Source: Balanoglossus misakiensis (lineage: Eukaryota > Hemichordata). From it: a stretch of DNA of 64,000 bases. Shown here in pieces: positions 14,753 through 27,400 of this stretch; the stretch's first letter is position 1; each line of letters starts with the position of its first letter. The translations under genes were made by a program, and so were the position numbers. The stretch spans positions 3,658,001 through 3,722,000 of the forward strand of contig CM082587.2 of assembly GCA_040954595.2 (NCBI GenBank), read 5' to 3'. The notes beneath the pieces were generated by a model, which ran no database searches, was not told the origin of the DNA, and saw only the letters and a program-made list of their open reading frames with translations.

Positions 14753-14959
14753 ACATTAGAAAATTTTGTAAAATAAAGGGCGCGAAACTGCATTTTTGTG
14801 GACTCAAAATAAATATTTAGTGGTTAAAGTTTTCAAGTCCCCCCCTTTCAGTCCCTAAATTATTTCAAATCCCCCCCCTTACATACCCTCAATTTTTTCA
14901 AATCCCCCCCCTCAATTCTCCTGCCCCCCCCTCCAGAGGTGTTTGTGAATGCAGCCTAA

Positions 14960-17900
14960 ACGGAGAAAATGGAGACTGAGTTCAGACATTGCAGAGTTAC
15001 ATGGTTGTAAGTATATACAATCACTTACTAATGAGCAACCAGTCTCACATAGCACACAATGCGCACTGCATTTGCGCAGTTCATCCACCAGAAAGTACAA
15101 TACCACTTTTGTCATTCCGCCTCATCTAAACCGGGCACCAGCGAAAATCTTGTTAGTTCACACTATATACGTAAATTCCTAATAACATTCAGAAGATGTG
15201 AAATGCGTGATTCCAACAGGACTGCCTATGCAGAGGGGCTCTCTTTAAGCGCATCAATACACTGGCGAGTGTCGGCGTTTCATATAAACCTAAATTTATA
15301 TGACAAGAAAAAAAGCTGCATGTATGTGCTGTTGCCACGTTCTGTATGATTTACTGTGGATTAATGACGGCTTTCGAGAAATCTATTCAAAATCCATGCA
15401 TGTGTGACGCACTGGCTGTCAATTCGGGGCACTGCAAGTTGCGAAGTGCGCTGATTACAGAACCCGCACATAATGGAAAATCTGTCCCAAATAAAAAAGC
15501 AGTTGTCAAATTTAAGAAAAGTGTGTTTGGACAGAATAGAGCGCTGCTTCAGTGCGAGGAGTTAAGCATGTATGTTGAATTGGAAACCAACGCGAGTCAA
15601 CGACCTTTAATCGTCCTCGATCAAACCTGATAGCTGCCTTCGAGTTGGAAGAAAAATGACAGGTATTACATCTAAAGTAATCCAATAGATATGAAATTGC
15701 TCAGATAATAATCTTTAAGACGCGGCACGCAGAGTGTTGCATCAAATAATCTATAGAACGGAGATATAAGGAACGTGACAGGAAAGTACAAAAAAAATCT
15801 TTTCTGGAGAAGTTGAAAGGCACGACCAAAAATACTAAATTATAGGCTATTTCCTTCGTTGGCAAAAGGACCTGCTTGATAATCACTCAATGCAATTTCC
15901 CATGTCATATTTTCCACATCACATACGTTTCAGAAATACGACCTTCGTGAAAATGGCGGCGTCTTTGTCAGTCTAATTCGTAACCGTGGGTATAATAATG
16001 TTCTTTGATGGAGGAGGGGGGGCAATGACCAGGTTTTATCGACGGAGGTTGAAAATTTACCCTCTCTTTTCTTTTCAAGTCAGTAAAAAATATTTATATT
16101 TTTTTCCGTTGATTGACCTGTCATAAAGTGAAACAGTTTCAGAAACGCGTCTCGGAATAAATCGACAACGCGAGGCAATGGAACACCGGCGGAGTCAAAT
16201 TGCGATCTAATCAAGCCCGGACAATTATGCATCGCCGTCATCGACGGTAATGTACGTCGTTAACTTAAGATGATTGCAATTCTGTTGTTAGCGAAGCAAA
16301 ATCACCACCAGTTGATGATAAGTGGAATGTATTAGCGAGCGGAGAGAATGTTCGGCATGAACACGTTGAGTAGAAGATAACTCCGATCCCAAGGGTCTGA
16401 TAAACCAGGAGGCGGCGGGATTTAGAACAGCTGGGACACGGGGACGTTTCCCCCTTAATTCCCTACTTTCCCAGAAATCGGTAGGGTCGTTCCCGGGAAT
16501 GAGCTCCTACAAGGGTGCATGGGAACCAGAGAGAGAGAGAGAGGGGGGGGGGGGGCAGTAAGGAAGGTCAAACTCCAGAAATTGAAAAGCGTATGATGAG
16601 CACTAATTGGGCTGTAAAAGTACCCCCACTATATCGACTAATCGCCTAGATCATTAATGACGAGGATTCCTCGTTTCCGAACAATCTTCGGTAGTTGTGG
16701 TTGCAGATTGGAAAAATAATAAAAGCCACTCAGATGCGGTCATTCGCCAGATGTTGTTTAGTCCAATTTCTCCTTCATCTTGTCTTATTAAGTTTCAGTT
16801 TCTGTAGAAATTGCGCCCGTCTGTTGAGCCTATATATAGTCTCTCGTCTAGTCTGCCCGTGGCTTATAGTCGGGTGTGGCGCGTACGCGTGCAAGACACA
16901 CCCATGGCAGCATTGGCACTCTAGTAACTATAGTGGTCGGAATGTAATGTTTCAACATGTTTATTCCACGTTAGTCATGTTTCTTTGTGGATATGCATTG
17001 TCGTTTGTTTTAACCGTAGCTTGTCCCTACTCTCTTATCTTGACATCTTACTACTTGTGATTTAAACTGAAAAAATGATGCGATTTATTGCTCGTTTACG
17101 ACGGGTAAAGGTAAAAACATGATTTAATGTAATGTTAGGCGAGGAGCTTCCACTGATAGGTAGCGGTGATAAGATAAAACTTAGAGACATACCATTATGC
17201 AGAGACGATCACGGCTGTGCAATAAAAAAATTTGATCATATAAAAACACCGACAGATTTATGCCTCATATTTTCTGGGCAGAGTTGCTTGTCTTCTTTAA
17301 ACTCGTAATTTTATTTATTATCGTTATTGTTTGCGCCTCTTCATCCGGGCCTTAGTTCAGTCTCCCCGCCACTTAAATTGGCTGTCACGTGATCGCACCA
17401 CAATCACCAGGGTGCTATAACTTTTTGATGGCGCTATAAAACAGAGGAAATCTTTGACAACATATTTCGCTGCGATGTAGATTTACAACTTTTTTTTTCT
17501 ATTGACGGGGCCATAAAATATTTTCAATCACGACAACAATATCTGGCAGTTTTCAACTTAGGAAAACGACACAGGGACTATATGTTGTGACGCCACCATG
17601 TCTGAGCCTTGAGTTATTTCAACAAGAATCACAAATTACGCTATATTTGTCACTTTTCAGCCACTAGAGATTTCACCAAATCTTTTGACACTCAGATGGT
17701 AAACCATAAGAGAGATTAATTCTGTGCCAGACGCAAGAAATCGTAGCCGCAAACAACAAATAGATTCAGAAAGTAAACACGCTCATAAATATCACTTTTC
17801 CAAAAAAAAACTTCCACTCAGAAATTCTCTCTGCGTATCATCATACCGGCTTGCGTCTACACAAGGTGTGTTTATGTGATCACACGGTCTCGGCGCAGGA

Positions 17901-18317
17901 CAAAACCAAGAAGCCTTACAGTTTGCAGTCCAATGTAGTGCGCGATATCACTTTGATGGAAATCCTGCTCATCATATTCACCGTTTATAGTGACCGACTG
18001 TATACCGTCATGAAGAGCAATAAAGGACTTTTGCAATTAGAACCCGCCAATAAGGTGGCGAGCCTTTCGAGGAAAATGAAACGTTTCACGGAATTTAGTA
18101 TCATAGTACTGCGACGTGTAATGTAGAAAGACCCACAAAAGGCTGAATGTTGTCAGTTGATAATTGAGTTGGGCACGTTATCGTCATCCATTCGATGGTA
18201 CGGACGATATTGGATACATTGTAATTGCAATACCTTATCTCAGCGTGACGTCAAAGCGACCAAATTAATGCACGGAGATATTTTGTAATATATATCTCTA
18301 GAATCGGAAAGCGTTAA
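14960..18317. other. Non-coding stretch with GA/G simple repeat
   Basis: No gene is supported. Frames of 90-120 codons occur, for example at 16,695-17,060, but show no family resemblance or paired splice sites. The stretch contains an (AG)n run grading into G13 at 16,528-16,555 and a CRE octamer TGACGTCA at 18,246-18,253. CpG content stays high. Confidence 0.55.
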
Positions 18318-18478
<161 letters not shown>

Positions 18479-18670
18479 TATGCAAAGTGATAGGGAAGAC
18501 TCAATTTGCAAAGGAACCTTGAAATCTGGTTTGTAGAACTGTTGATCAGCACACTGATTGGTATCACAATACTTCCGGATATTAGAATATCTGAATGTTC
18601 CTCTCCCCTGTGCATAAAGTTAAGCCGCTTATAGAACAAGCCGTGCTAACACGTAGGATAGAAAATCTGA

Positions 18671-18678
18671 CAACTGAC
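18671..18678. repeat. Candidate 8-bp target-site duplication, left
   Basis: CAACTGAC occurs here and again in the same orientation at 21,446-21,453, just outside the two ends of the foldback structure. An 8-bp duplication would suit a hAT-like or foldback insertion. The exact element termini are not certain, so chance remains possible. Confidence 0.35.
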
Positions 18679-18690
18679 AGCATAACCTAA

Positions 18691-19159
18691 AACGAAGGAA
18701 ACCGAAGGAAACCGAAGGACACTGATTTTTCCATATTTTAGTGCGAAGGACATGGTTTTCTGTATGCTAGAGGCCGAAGGACTGGTTTAGCTTCGAATTA
18801 AACGCCGAAGGACGGGTGTAGCTCCGTAATTTTGGCCGAAGGAAAGCGAAGGACGCTCATATCTCCATATTTTAGGGCGAAGGACGTGGTTTTCTCTATG
18901 CTGGGGGCCGAAGGACTGGTTTAGTTCGGTAATTAAAGCTTAAGGACGGGTGTAGCTCCGTAATTTTGGCCGAAGGAAACCGAAGGACACTGATTTTTCC
19001 ATATTTTAGTGCGAAGGACACGGTTTTCTGTATGCTAGAGGCCGAAGGACTGGTTTAGCTTCGAATTAAACGCCGAAGGACGGGTGTAGCTCCGTAATTT
19101 TGGCCGAAGGAAAGCGAAGGACGCTCATATCTCCATATTTTAGGGCGAAGGGAAGCCAG
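18691..19159 (+). repeat. Left arm: 134-bp higher-order repeat of four 31-bp units plus 10 bp
   Basis: Each 134-bp period consists of four different 31-bp units, all starting GAAGGAC, followed by a 10-bp GAAGGAAAGC or GAAGGAAACC spacer. Period starts at 18,714, 18,848, 18,982 and 19,116 are exactly 134 bp apart. About 3.4 periods are present before the nested MITE. Confidence 0.9.
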
Positions 19160-19162
19160 TAA

Positions 19163-19939
19163 GGTGCGGAATTGCGTTTTATCGTTTTTAGAAAGTTTAG
19201 CTACAAGTGTAGAAAGCTAAATTAGCTGTAGCTAAATAGTTCTAAACTATCTAAGTTTTAAGGATAATTATCACTACGATAATTATCGCTTTCTAAATAT
19301 CGTTCTAAATTTATAAATTAGCCACAGTTTAGAAAGCCCCCCCCCCCCCGACTAAAATTTTCTGCCGACGATATAAGTGCTGTATTTCCATTCCAATATT
19401 TGCGGAATTTTCATGTATGATTTCAATTGGTGCATTTCAATTTCAATATTTGCGGACGGGAGAATGTTGGGAATCGTTTATTGCCCAAATCAAGCCTTAT
19501 CTCAAAACTCCTCTCAGTTTATTGAGATATGGGCTTCGTTTGTATGACACCATTGTTCTGTGCAACGACTGAAGTCTCGGGTTAATCAATGTCTTAACAC
19601 CATTGTTCTACCATTATGAGGTGTTGTAAAATGTCAGAGTTAGAACTTCGACTATATATACTGTTAAAATAAAACAAAGATCACATTTGACTTCCCACCG
19701 AAGTACTGGCCATCCCGTCTCTCCATTCCAAGCCTACTTCCAAAGTGTACGCCGTACATTTGTAAACGCCCAAGTAGTCCAACTTTCTAAACTGCTGCTA
19801 GTTTAGAAAGTTTAGAACGATATTTAGAAAGTGATAATTATCTTGAAAAAGCCGTGTTTATCATTATTAGCTAAATTAGCTTCCTTAGACAATACATGTA
19901 GTTTAGAAATGCCCCTTCAATAAGACACAATTCCGCACC
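19163..19939. mobile_element. 777-bp MITE nested in the foldback left arm, TAA target duplication
   Basis: The terminal inverted repeat GGTGCGGAATTG at 19,163-19,174 is mirrored at 19,928-19,939. TAA flanks both sides (19,160-19,162 and 19,940-19,942). A second, longer inverted pair built of GATAATTATC and TTTCTAAATATCG motifs lies at 19,278-19,336 and 19,783-19,842. There is no coding frame. The TAA duplication again suggests PIF/Harbinger. GAAGGAC-type array sequence in the same orientation on both sides shows it inserted after the array formed. Confidence 0.8.
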
Positions 19940-20339
19940 TAACTCAGGAAAGCGAAGGACAGTGATTCTCCATATTTTAGGGAGAAGGACATTAGTATCC
20001 ATCTCTCTGTATCTCGGAACTAGGATATCAATAGTGTGATCTTGTGTTGAGATCGTTTTTTGTCAGTTGTTTTTCATTTCCAGTTCATGGAACGTAATGT
20101 CGGCTATTCCCGGTGAAGCATTTGAGCCCACGGTACAACTGCATGTTTGCTTGTAGAATTTGTTGTTTAATTCAAAAGTATTGTTACGTAGAATTAGTGA
20201 TAGCATTTCTATGAGGTATGTTTGTTTAGATTTGTTTCGTGTAAACATGACACTCTACTTAAGATCTCGACATTGATATCAGTAACTCTGGTCAGACGTG
20301 TACTAGCTGACGCCAAGTCTCTGATAATCGTGAGAGAAT

Positions 20340-21437
20340 CGTGTCCTTCGCCCTAAAATATGGAAATATGACTGTCCTTCCTTTTCCTTCGCCCTAAAAA
20401 ATGGAAATATGACTGTCCTTCGCTTTCCTTCGCCCTAAATTACTGAGCTACACCTGTCCTTCGGCCACCAGCATACAGAAAACCACGTCCTTCGCACTAA
20501 AATACGGATAAATCAGCGTCCTTCGGTTTCCTTCGCCCTAAATTACTGAGCTACACTTGTCCTTCGGCCTCTAGCATACAGAAAACCTCGTCCTTCGGCC
20601 GAAAATAGGGATAAATCAGCGTCCTTCGGTTTCCTTCGCCCTAAATTACTGAGCTACACCTGTCCTTCGGCCACCAGCATACAGAAAACCACGTCCTTCG
20701 CACTAAAATACGGATAAATCAGCGTCCTTCGGTTTCCTTCGGCAAAAATTACGGAGCTACACGCGTCCTTTGGCTTTAATTACTGAGCTAAACCTGTCCT
20801 TCGGCCTCTAGCATACAGAAAACCGTGTCCTTCGCACTAAAATATGGAAAAATCAGTGTCCTTCGCTTTCCTTCGGCCAAAATTACGGAGCTACACGCGT
20901 CCTTTGGCTTTAATTACTGAGCTAAACCTGTCCTTCGGCCTCTAGCATACAGAAAACCGTGTCCTTCGCACTAAAATATGGAAAAATCAGTGTCCTTCGC
21001 TTTCCTTCGGCCAAAATTACGGAGCTACACCCGTCCTGCGGCTTTAATTACCGAACTAAACCTGTCCTTCGGCCTCTAGCATACAGAAAACCGTGTCCTT
21101 CGCACTAAAATATGGAAAAATCAGTGTCCTTCGCTTTCCTTCGGCCAAAATTACGGAGCTACACCCGTCCTGCGGCTTTAATTACCGAACTAAACCTGTC
21201 CTTCGGCCACCAGCATAATTAATTACCGAACTAAACCTATCCTTCGGCCACCAGCATAGAGAAAACCTTTTCCTTCGCACTTAAATATGGATAAATCAGC
21301 GTCCTTCGCTTTCCTTCGGCGTTTAATTCGAAGCTAAACCAGTCCTTCGGCCACCAGCATAGAGAAAACCTTTTCCTTCGCACTAAAATATGGAAAAAAC
21401 AGTGTCCTTCAGTTTCCTTCGGTTTCCTTCGGTTTAG
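20340..21437 (-). repeat. Right arm: inverted 134-bp higher-order repeat, about 8 periods
   Basis: The same four-unit plus 10-bp architecture appears on the minus strand (GTCCTTC on the plus strand). Equivalent points at 20,825, 20,959 and 21,093 are exactly 134 bp apart. Some periods have rearranged or deleted units, notably near 20,740-20,800 and 21,200-21,240. The arm is more than twice as long as the left arm. Confidence 0.9.
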
Positions 21438-21445
21438 TCTCACCC

Positions 21446-21453
21446 CAACTGAC
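21446..21453. repeat. Candidate 8-bp target-site duplication, right
   Basis: CAACTGAC, in the same orientation as at 18,671-18,678, lies 8 bp outside the right end of the foldback arm. Confidence 0.35.
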
Positions 21454-21989
21454 TGTCGGACAACTAATGATGCTGTACGTTCATACACGTTCGCATTTTG
21501 CAACTTGTGGAATAAGTAAATAAATGGGGCAAAATGCATATTATCCATCTAGGAGACGATCACCTTCAAGAATTTGCAAATGAGACTCGGGGTCCCCTTC
21601 TTTATGCTAGGTTCAATACCTTTGGATAGTCCTTGTGGGACGAAACAATGCATATCAGATTTGGCCTTCAGGAATCACCAATTTAGCATTGTGCTCAATG
21701 ATCGAGGTCGACATGTTCGCTTGCAGGTTGTAGCCTACGTTTGCGTTTAATCAAAAGGTCGCGGTCGCTGGATGTTGAGAACTTGTTAACCGCTTTGATT
21801 ATTTCAGGGACTATTCAATGCTCCAACATAACCCTAGAGATTAGTCGACAGCATTCAACACGTTTGGGGCGAGTCTTGAGGTTGAGGGGTTTGGCAATGC
21901 CTTGGTTCGGTATGTTAACAATCATGATCTATTACCAGAAAATAGTTCTCTAGGGTTGTTTGGAACTTTAAAGATGTAAATGTCGCGAT

Positions 21990-22152
21990 GGATGGGTGGA
22001 TGGATGGATGGATGGATGGTTGGTTGGTTGGTTGGATGCATGGAGGGACGGATCTGGATGGATGGATGGATGAATGAATGAATGAATGAATGAATGAATG
22101 AATGAATGAATGAATGAATGAATGAATGAATGAATGAATGAATGAATGAATA
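21990..22152. repeat. Compound (GGAT)n/(GGTT)n/(TGAA)n microsatellite
   Basis: GGAT and GGTT tetranucleotides (21,990-22,070) pass into an uninterrupted run of about 20 TGAA units ending near 22,152. The units differ by single substitutions, as expected of an array that diversified by slippage. Read on the minus strand it gives a spurious FIHS peptide repeat. Confidence 0.95.
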
Positions 22153-22872
22153 ATGGTTGGAGAGTTGCTAATTGCGGTTGAATTGGATTCAAAACAACCG
22201 ATATTGGAAGTATCCGCAGTAAGGTGAAGGCCGTGATCAAGCTGGGTAAATATGTTTTAGTATACATGTATGTATGATGTGTTTGTACGACACAATGAGT
22301 GTGTATTGTGTGCGGGGAGAATTAATACATCCTTCAACAATCGGCGCGCTTTGAAGTTGAAGTAGACGCGTGACTCAGTGAAGCGCACGGGTCACAGGGG
22401 CCGGGAACAGGATGAACGCTATTCTTTGCATTGTGGGATACTTGTTGTTCAAAATGTAAACACCGTCGTATTTGTATTCGAGGAGTCAGCAAATAATATG
22501 CTCTATCATGATAATATATCATATGACACAATACTAATTATCTTACTAGGCAGTACCATTGGAATAATACTGTGATGCACTGTAGCGTACATGATGCGTG
22601 AATACACGTCTTCTTGCATGTATTATTGCGCATGTTAACAGAAGCAGGCAAGCGAGTTTTTTTTCGCAAACAAGTAAACAAACGAAAATAATGATGAAAG
22701 ATTTCTCCATTTACATTTAGTTATGTTTACTTGTGGGAAAACGTATTAAAGAAATTATCAAGTTAGTTTAAACCTAAACACTGTTGAACGTTTCTGGGTT
22801 TATGTGTTGTTCGTGACACGCGTACGTTTTTCCATATCTAACCCCGTTCCAATTTTTTTCGTTCAGCGTAGC

Positions 22873-22896
22873 ATTGCCGTGGCAACGGTGACGTCA
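22873..22896 (+). promoter_or_regulatory. Composite X-box-GG-CRE element, plus orientation
   Basis: The X-box-like ATTGCCGTGGCAAC (22,873-22,886) is followed by GG and the CRE octamer TGACGTCA (22,889-22,896). Order, 2-bp spacing and the flanking AAT match the minus-strand copy at 13,740-13,763. The layout resembles the X1-X2 (RFX-CREB) module of vertebrate MHC class II promoters. No gene is recognised beside it. Confidence 0.5.
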
Positions 22897-24421
22897 ATAG
22901 CGGTGCTTCTACCCAGAGAATAAAGGCCGGCTTTTCTGCAAGACACTTAGCGCGGGTGTTTTGCACGTTTATTCCCGACGGAGAACACTCAGGGTGTCCT
23001 TATCAACGGAGGGCCCTAGACAGCGAACCGGGTACAGGGACCAACAGTGTGAAACTTATCATGCGAATAAAGCATTGGTTGTATACGGCGCCGCTGCACG
23101 GGCATGTATGCCGCGGCCTACTTCTGTGTTTGCCTTCCGAGAGTTCGATGAAAAACACCGATACGAGCGTTCCATTCTTGTAGGCCGAAAGGAGACTTGC
23201 TCCCGGTGACAAAATATTATTCTCGTCGAACGCTTGAAACGCACCGCGGGAACGCACATCAGTCGAGTGCATATTTTTACGGAGTGGCATGCACTCACGA
23301 CTTTCTCATTCTCTGATAACGCTGTTGTACTTTAAAGTATCGTGATGGTCTCTCTCTTAGATACATATGCCAGAGGGAGGTTTATTTTAACTAAAAATCG
23401 CATCATCTACAGAAAAAAACACCAACAAAGTGGTTCATCGCAGCGTCGAAAATGTAGAACGTTCGCAATGGGTATGTAACGAGTGTCTTCATATATTCAT
23501 AATCTCCAAATCCCCAAATTGTCGACACCAGAGGGCAGTCTCTTTCAGAAGAGCAAGAAACTTATTATTTAGAACCTCTACGCTGCAAATAAAAAGTCAC
23601 AGCGACTGTTCCTGTGAATTTAAAGGGGAACAATAAAACGGCACCATATTGCAAATCGCCATCGCGTTTACTGTGCTATTAAAACGCGGGGCAAAGGTCA
23701 GTGTATGGCTTAAACATTGCTTACAGTGAGCTTACAGTAATTTATGCGAACGACACCTTTGTTTGAGGGCGTGACATGAATTATTGAGCAATAAAAAATA
23801 GCCTTTCCCCTACATAACCATTCCATTCCCTTTTTAAAAGCTCCTTGGGTGAATGGTTATAAATAAGTAAAGATGCAATCACATCAATATTTAGTGTTCC
23901 AGAGATTTGGACAAGCATACGCTAAGAACACTTTCTCGGTATTAGGTGAGAGACTGACTATTTCAACGAAAACATCAAAGATAATTATTCTCCCAGGGCA
24001 TTTATTTCTCCTACTTTCAATTCTCTTAAGTGTAATTGTTTACTGTGAAACTGTTAGCGTTTGTAGTAGTGGTCGTAGCTTGTCAACATTGTAAATATCT
24101 TATGATACGACAGACGGACAGACAGACGGGCATACATGCATTCTGCAGACAGAGTTTGAAAATTACAAGCAGTTCGTGAGAAAAGGAACTGATCATCACC
24201 AACTTGGCGGTTCAATGGAAGAATCTACACACACGACGGCTACGATGAAACGCCTTGCAACTCGTCCTCTGCGATGCAACACGTCCCCGTAGTTGTCCCC
24301 ATCATACAAATGCCACTAAAGTAAGCCATCGATTTGGCCATCACATCAAAATCAATGTTACATGACTTAGAGGGGTTTTGTCGATGCGCCAGGGGACTCT
24401 TAATGCAACGTAATCCTTTAT

Positions 24422-24435
24422 GTTGCCATGGCAAA
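24422..24435. promoter_or_regulatory. RFX X-box-like palindrome
   Basis: GTTGCCATGGCAAA differs from the palindromic X-box only at its last base. Confidence 0.4.
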
Positions 24436-27400
24436 AGTACTTATATCGTCCCCTGTCGAAGAAATGTCCAATATTGAGATTGATCTGAGCGACAACAGGT
24501 GAGGGCTAATACAATCTTCACATGCCCGACGCTCAAGCCAGCAGCCGTGTCAAGCAACATGTACCGCACAGCAAACGTTTCACTCTTTGTGTATTCAAAC
24601 TTTAAGAAGTAGATTAGCACATACTGACGTTGGTGGCGCTGGGGTGCATTGTTCTTGGTCAGAGGAACGGCCGACGAGGGCGAGCTCCACCTCTTTTTCA
24701 AGTGGCCTGTCTCGGTTAAGGTAGCACTCGTCTCGTAGTTACTCCTCTATCTCGTCCTCTCTCCATTAGGTGATGCTGACATAGTTGCAAGTCACGTGCT
24801 GCCCGCGTGTCCCGCCACATGAATGATAAGCAGACCTGTCGCGGCGGCTATTTCTGCAACTCATTCCCCCCCCCTTTTATCTCAAGTGCATTCAATTTAC
24901 TGTGTTGCGCCGTGATCGATTGGGCGTTAAATATGTGGACTGCATAAATATATCGTGTTTCTACAGCATTTCGTTGGTTTTGTTTTTCCTTTGGCTGAAC
25001 ACGTCACCAGCTCATTCGACGAGATTCAGATAATGTTTCTTTTGTGGTCATGTGAGACAGAGAATCTCACTCACCAAGAAAACCCTGGCTGGGACTCGTT
25101 TTCTCTATGCATACTCGTTGAGGATACATTTTCCCTCACTCCAATAGGGCGCCTTGTATTTTCATACACTGACAATTCATCGTTTGGAAATCCTACGAAG
25201 TGATTTATGTTGATCTAACCCCGTGACCCCTTATCTCAGAAATAAATGGTTATGGGGGTCTATCGTGTGGTTTTAACCATAACTTATTTTAAATCATGAT
25301 GGGATGACTTATTCATCAGGCCTCTATCTGAATGATGGAAAGACACCCACGCCAAATTTAAAGGTAATTACATCCATCAGTTCTCTATGTGAATGCCATC
25401 CTTTCCCTAGGCTTTCGATAGCCACTTCTAGTCACGGTTGCGCGCAATAGGATGTATATACATGCAATTGTATTTTATTTATATGTACTGTATCATATTC
25501 AGGCTATTGTATTTATTGTAATTTCTGTTGTAGACCGCCACCTACGGGGGATAGGATAACATGCAAATGTGCCTTAGAGAGAGAGGGGGGGGGGGGGGGG
25601 TGTTGCATAAGCGATCTGCCGCTGTGTAATTTGCCACCGGGTCCAACTCAGCTGAGAGCGTTTGGTTTTTCACGTTTCCTACGATTTTAAGGCAAGTGCA
25701 TTTTCCGACTTAGGTTATCAGCCCTTCGTTAGACCTTAGGGCATCCATTTACTGACTTTTGGCAGTCTTTGTGTAGCCCAGCCTAACTTTGGGTAAAATT
25801 TTGAGGATTTTCTATCATGGCTGGGCTGAGACGTTGTTTCCATTATGGCGTCGGTGCAGCGCACGTGTATTACAGCAAGCCTTCTGTCATTTTTGAGGAA
25901 ACTGGCGAGGAATTATGCACTGTTTACACAATTTTACTTTCAATTAAATGCCAAGATTACTTGGCATTTCGATCCATACGTTAGTCTTAAGTGTTTATTA
26001 ATCTCAAGCAAAATGACCAGAAGTGGTCGACTTCATATGCAGGGATATAAAACTAGGTTGCTCAAAGTTGACGTGCATGGTAAAAATCAATAGTCCACAT
26101 GCAAATTAAGAGTGTGCTCGCCAGCTGTCCTCCATTTTTATGCAAAGGGATTCATACGTCATGTGAGACCGAGTAGTTCCCAGATTCGCTCTCACCCGTC
26201 TTCCATCAAAAAGAGCCGACGTGCCCTCTCCCGGCGATTCGCCACCCTTAACCTTTGACCTCAGTAATATTGTCTGGGGCATATGACGAACGGGGCGATG
26301 GGACTGTTCTCCGAAATTAATCGATGATCTGGTGTGGCTGTAAGGAATTGTGATGGATGTCGCAATGCGTACAGGGAATTGGGAAACTTGTATACATATA
26401 GCGGCCATCTTGGCGTGTGATTGATGTACGCCCGTCACACTTCTTAGTAAAGTCACGTAAAGGAATTGCGCCTCTTCACCGAAAGTGGTAATATTGGACA
26501 ACAGAGAAGCAAGATTTTACCGCGATGTTGGGTTTATGTGTACATGTGTTAACAGTGCACTCGCATATGTATGTGTGTGCGCGTGCATTTATGTAATATG
26601 CGTGTCACTCTCATGAACGTTGTAATACGTGGTTAGATAGCCCAGATCTTATATCAAAGCTTCAGATTTGCAATATGACATAAAAAAACCTCGGGACCCA
26701 ACAGGCAAGTTCGACTGTTCCGGGGTACTTTTATCGCTGTTGTTTTCAATATTGCCCCAAACGGAAAACACCGCTGTACTCGATGAAAGACCGATGGCAG
26801 GCGTCGTAAAGTAATCAGACGTGAAAATGAAAGCGCCAAATCAAATTTTAAAATAGCTCTTTTCCCCGAGAAGCCATTTTAATGACTATATTTTTTTTCT
26901 TTCGGAGAACGCGCTTCTGAATTGAGGGCCCGAGGGAAGCCGCCACAACGCTCAACTGAATTGCTTCTTGTATCGACAAAGAGTGGCATTTCTCGCAGAA
27001 GCAACCGCTTTGCTATCAACGAGCAGACGTCAGTGCTTGACGCATTATCGCTTCTAACGAAAAGCGGCGGCCGATCTGTCGAGAATATAAACGTCAATAC
27101 GTATCAGTTCTCCGCAACAGAAAGAAAAAAATAAATCACTGCCCGAGGAAGTTTGCCAACATGGTAGCCATGACGACGTGCGTACAGAGTTGGCATGGGA
27201 ACGGGGGGGGGGGCTGGCGAGTCGCTGTAACTGCCTCGGTGCTGAAGACAAGGGGGGGGGGGATTGAGGGAGGATGCACCTACCCCAGACGGCTATTTTA
27301 TATCACCACTTTAGCATATTTAGACGGGCGGACAGACAGACAGACAGACTAGGCAGGCAGTGAACGTTTCCTGGTTTGGGTGCCCTGGATTACATTTTTC

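Larger units (their letters stand above)
14154..14956. mobile_element. 803-bp non-autonomous TIR element (MITE), TAA target duplication
   Basis: The ends are inverted copies of GGCTGCATTCACAAACACC continuing into a G-rich tract. Both ends are flanked by TAA (14,151-14,153 and 14,957-14,959). The inverted similarity extends about 45 bp. There is no transposase frame inside, so the element is non-autonomous. Three-base TWA target duplications are typical of the PIF/Harbinger superfamily, which is the family I favour. The interior carries a direct repeat about 232 bp apart, each copy with the same GC hairpin, and C-rich subterminal stretches. Confidence 0.85.
18687..21437. mobile_element. 2.75-kb foldback-type element with tandem-repeat inverted arms
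   Basis: The left arm, reading GAAGGAC outside-in, and the right arm, its reverse complement, start with the same outer sequence (CTAAA, then two to three GAAGGAAAC-like units). Both continue with the same 134-bp higher-order repeat. The arms flank a loop of about 350 bp (19,990-20,340) with no supportable frame. Long inverted repeats made of internal tandem repeats are the hallmark of foldback elements such as Drosophila FB. No transposase is present. The left arm is interrupted by a 777-bp MITE, after which array sequence resumes in the left-arm orientation (about 19,943-19,990). The alternative is an inverted minisatellite that never transposed. Confidence 0.7.
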
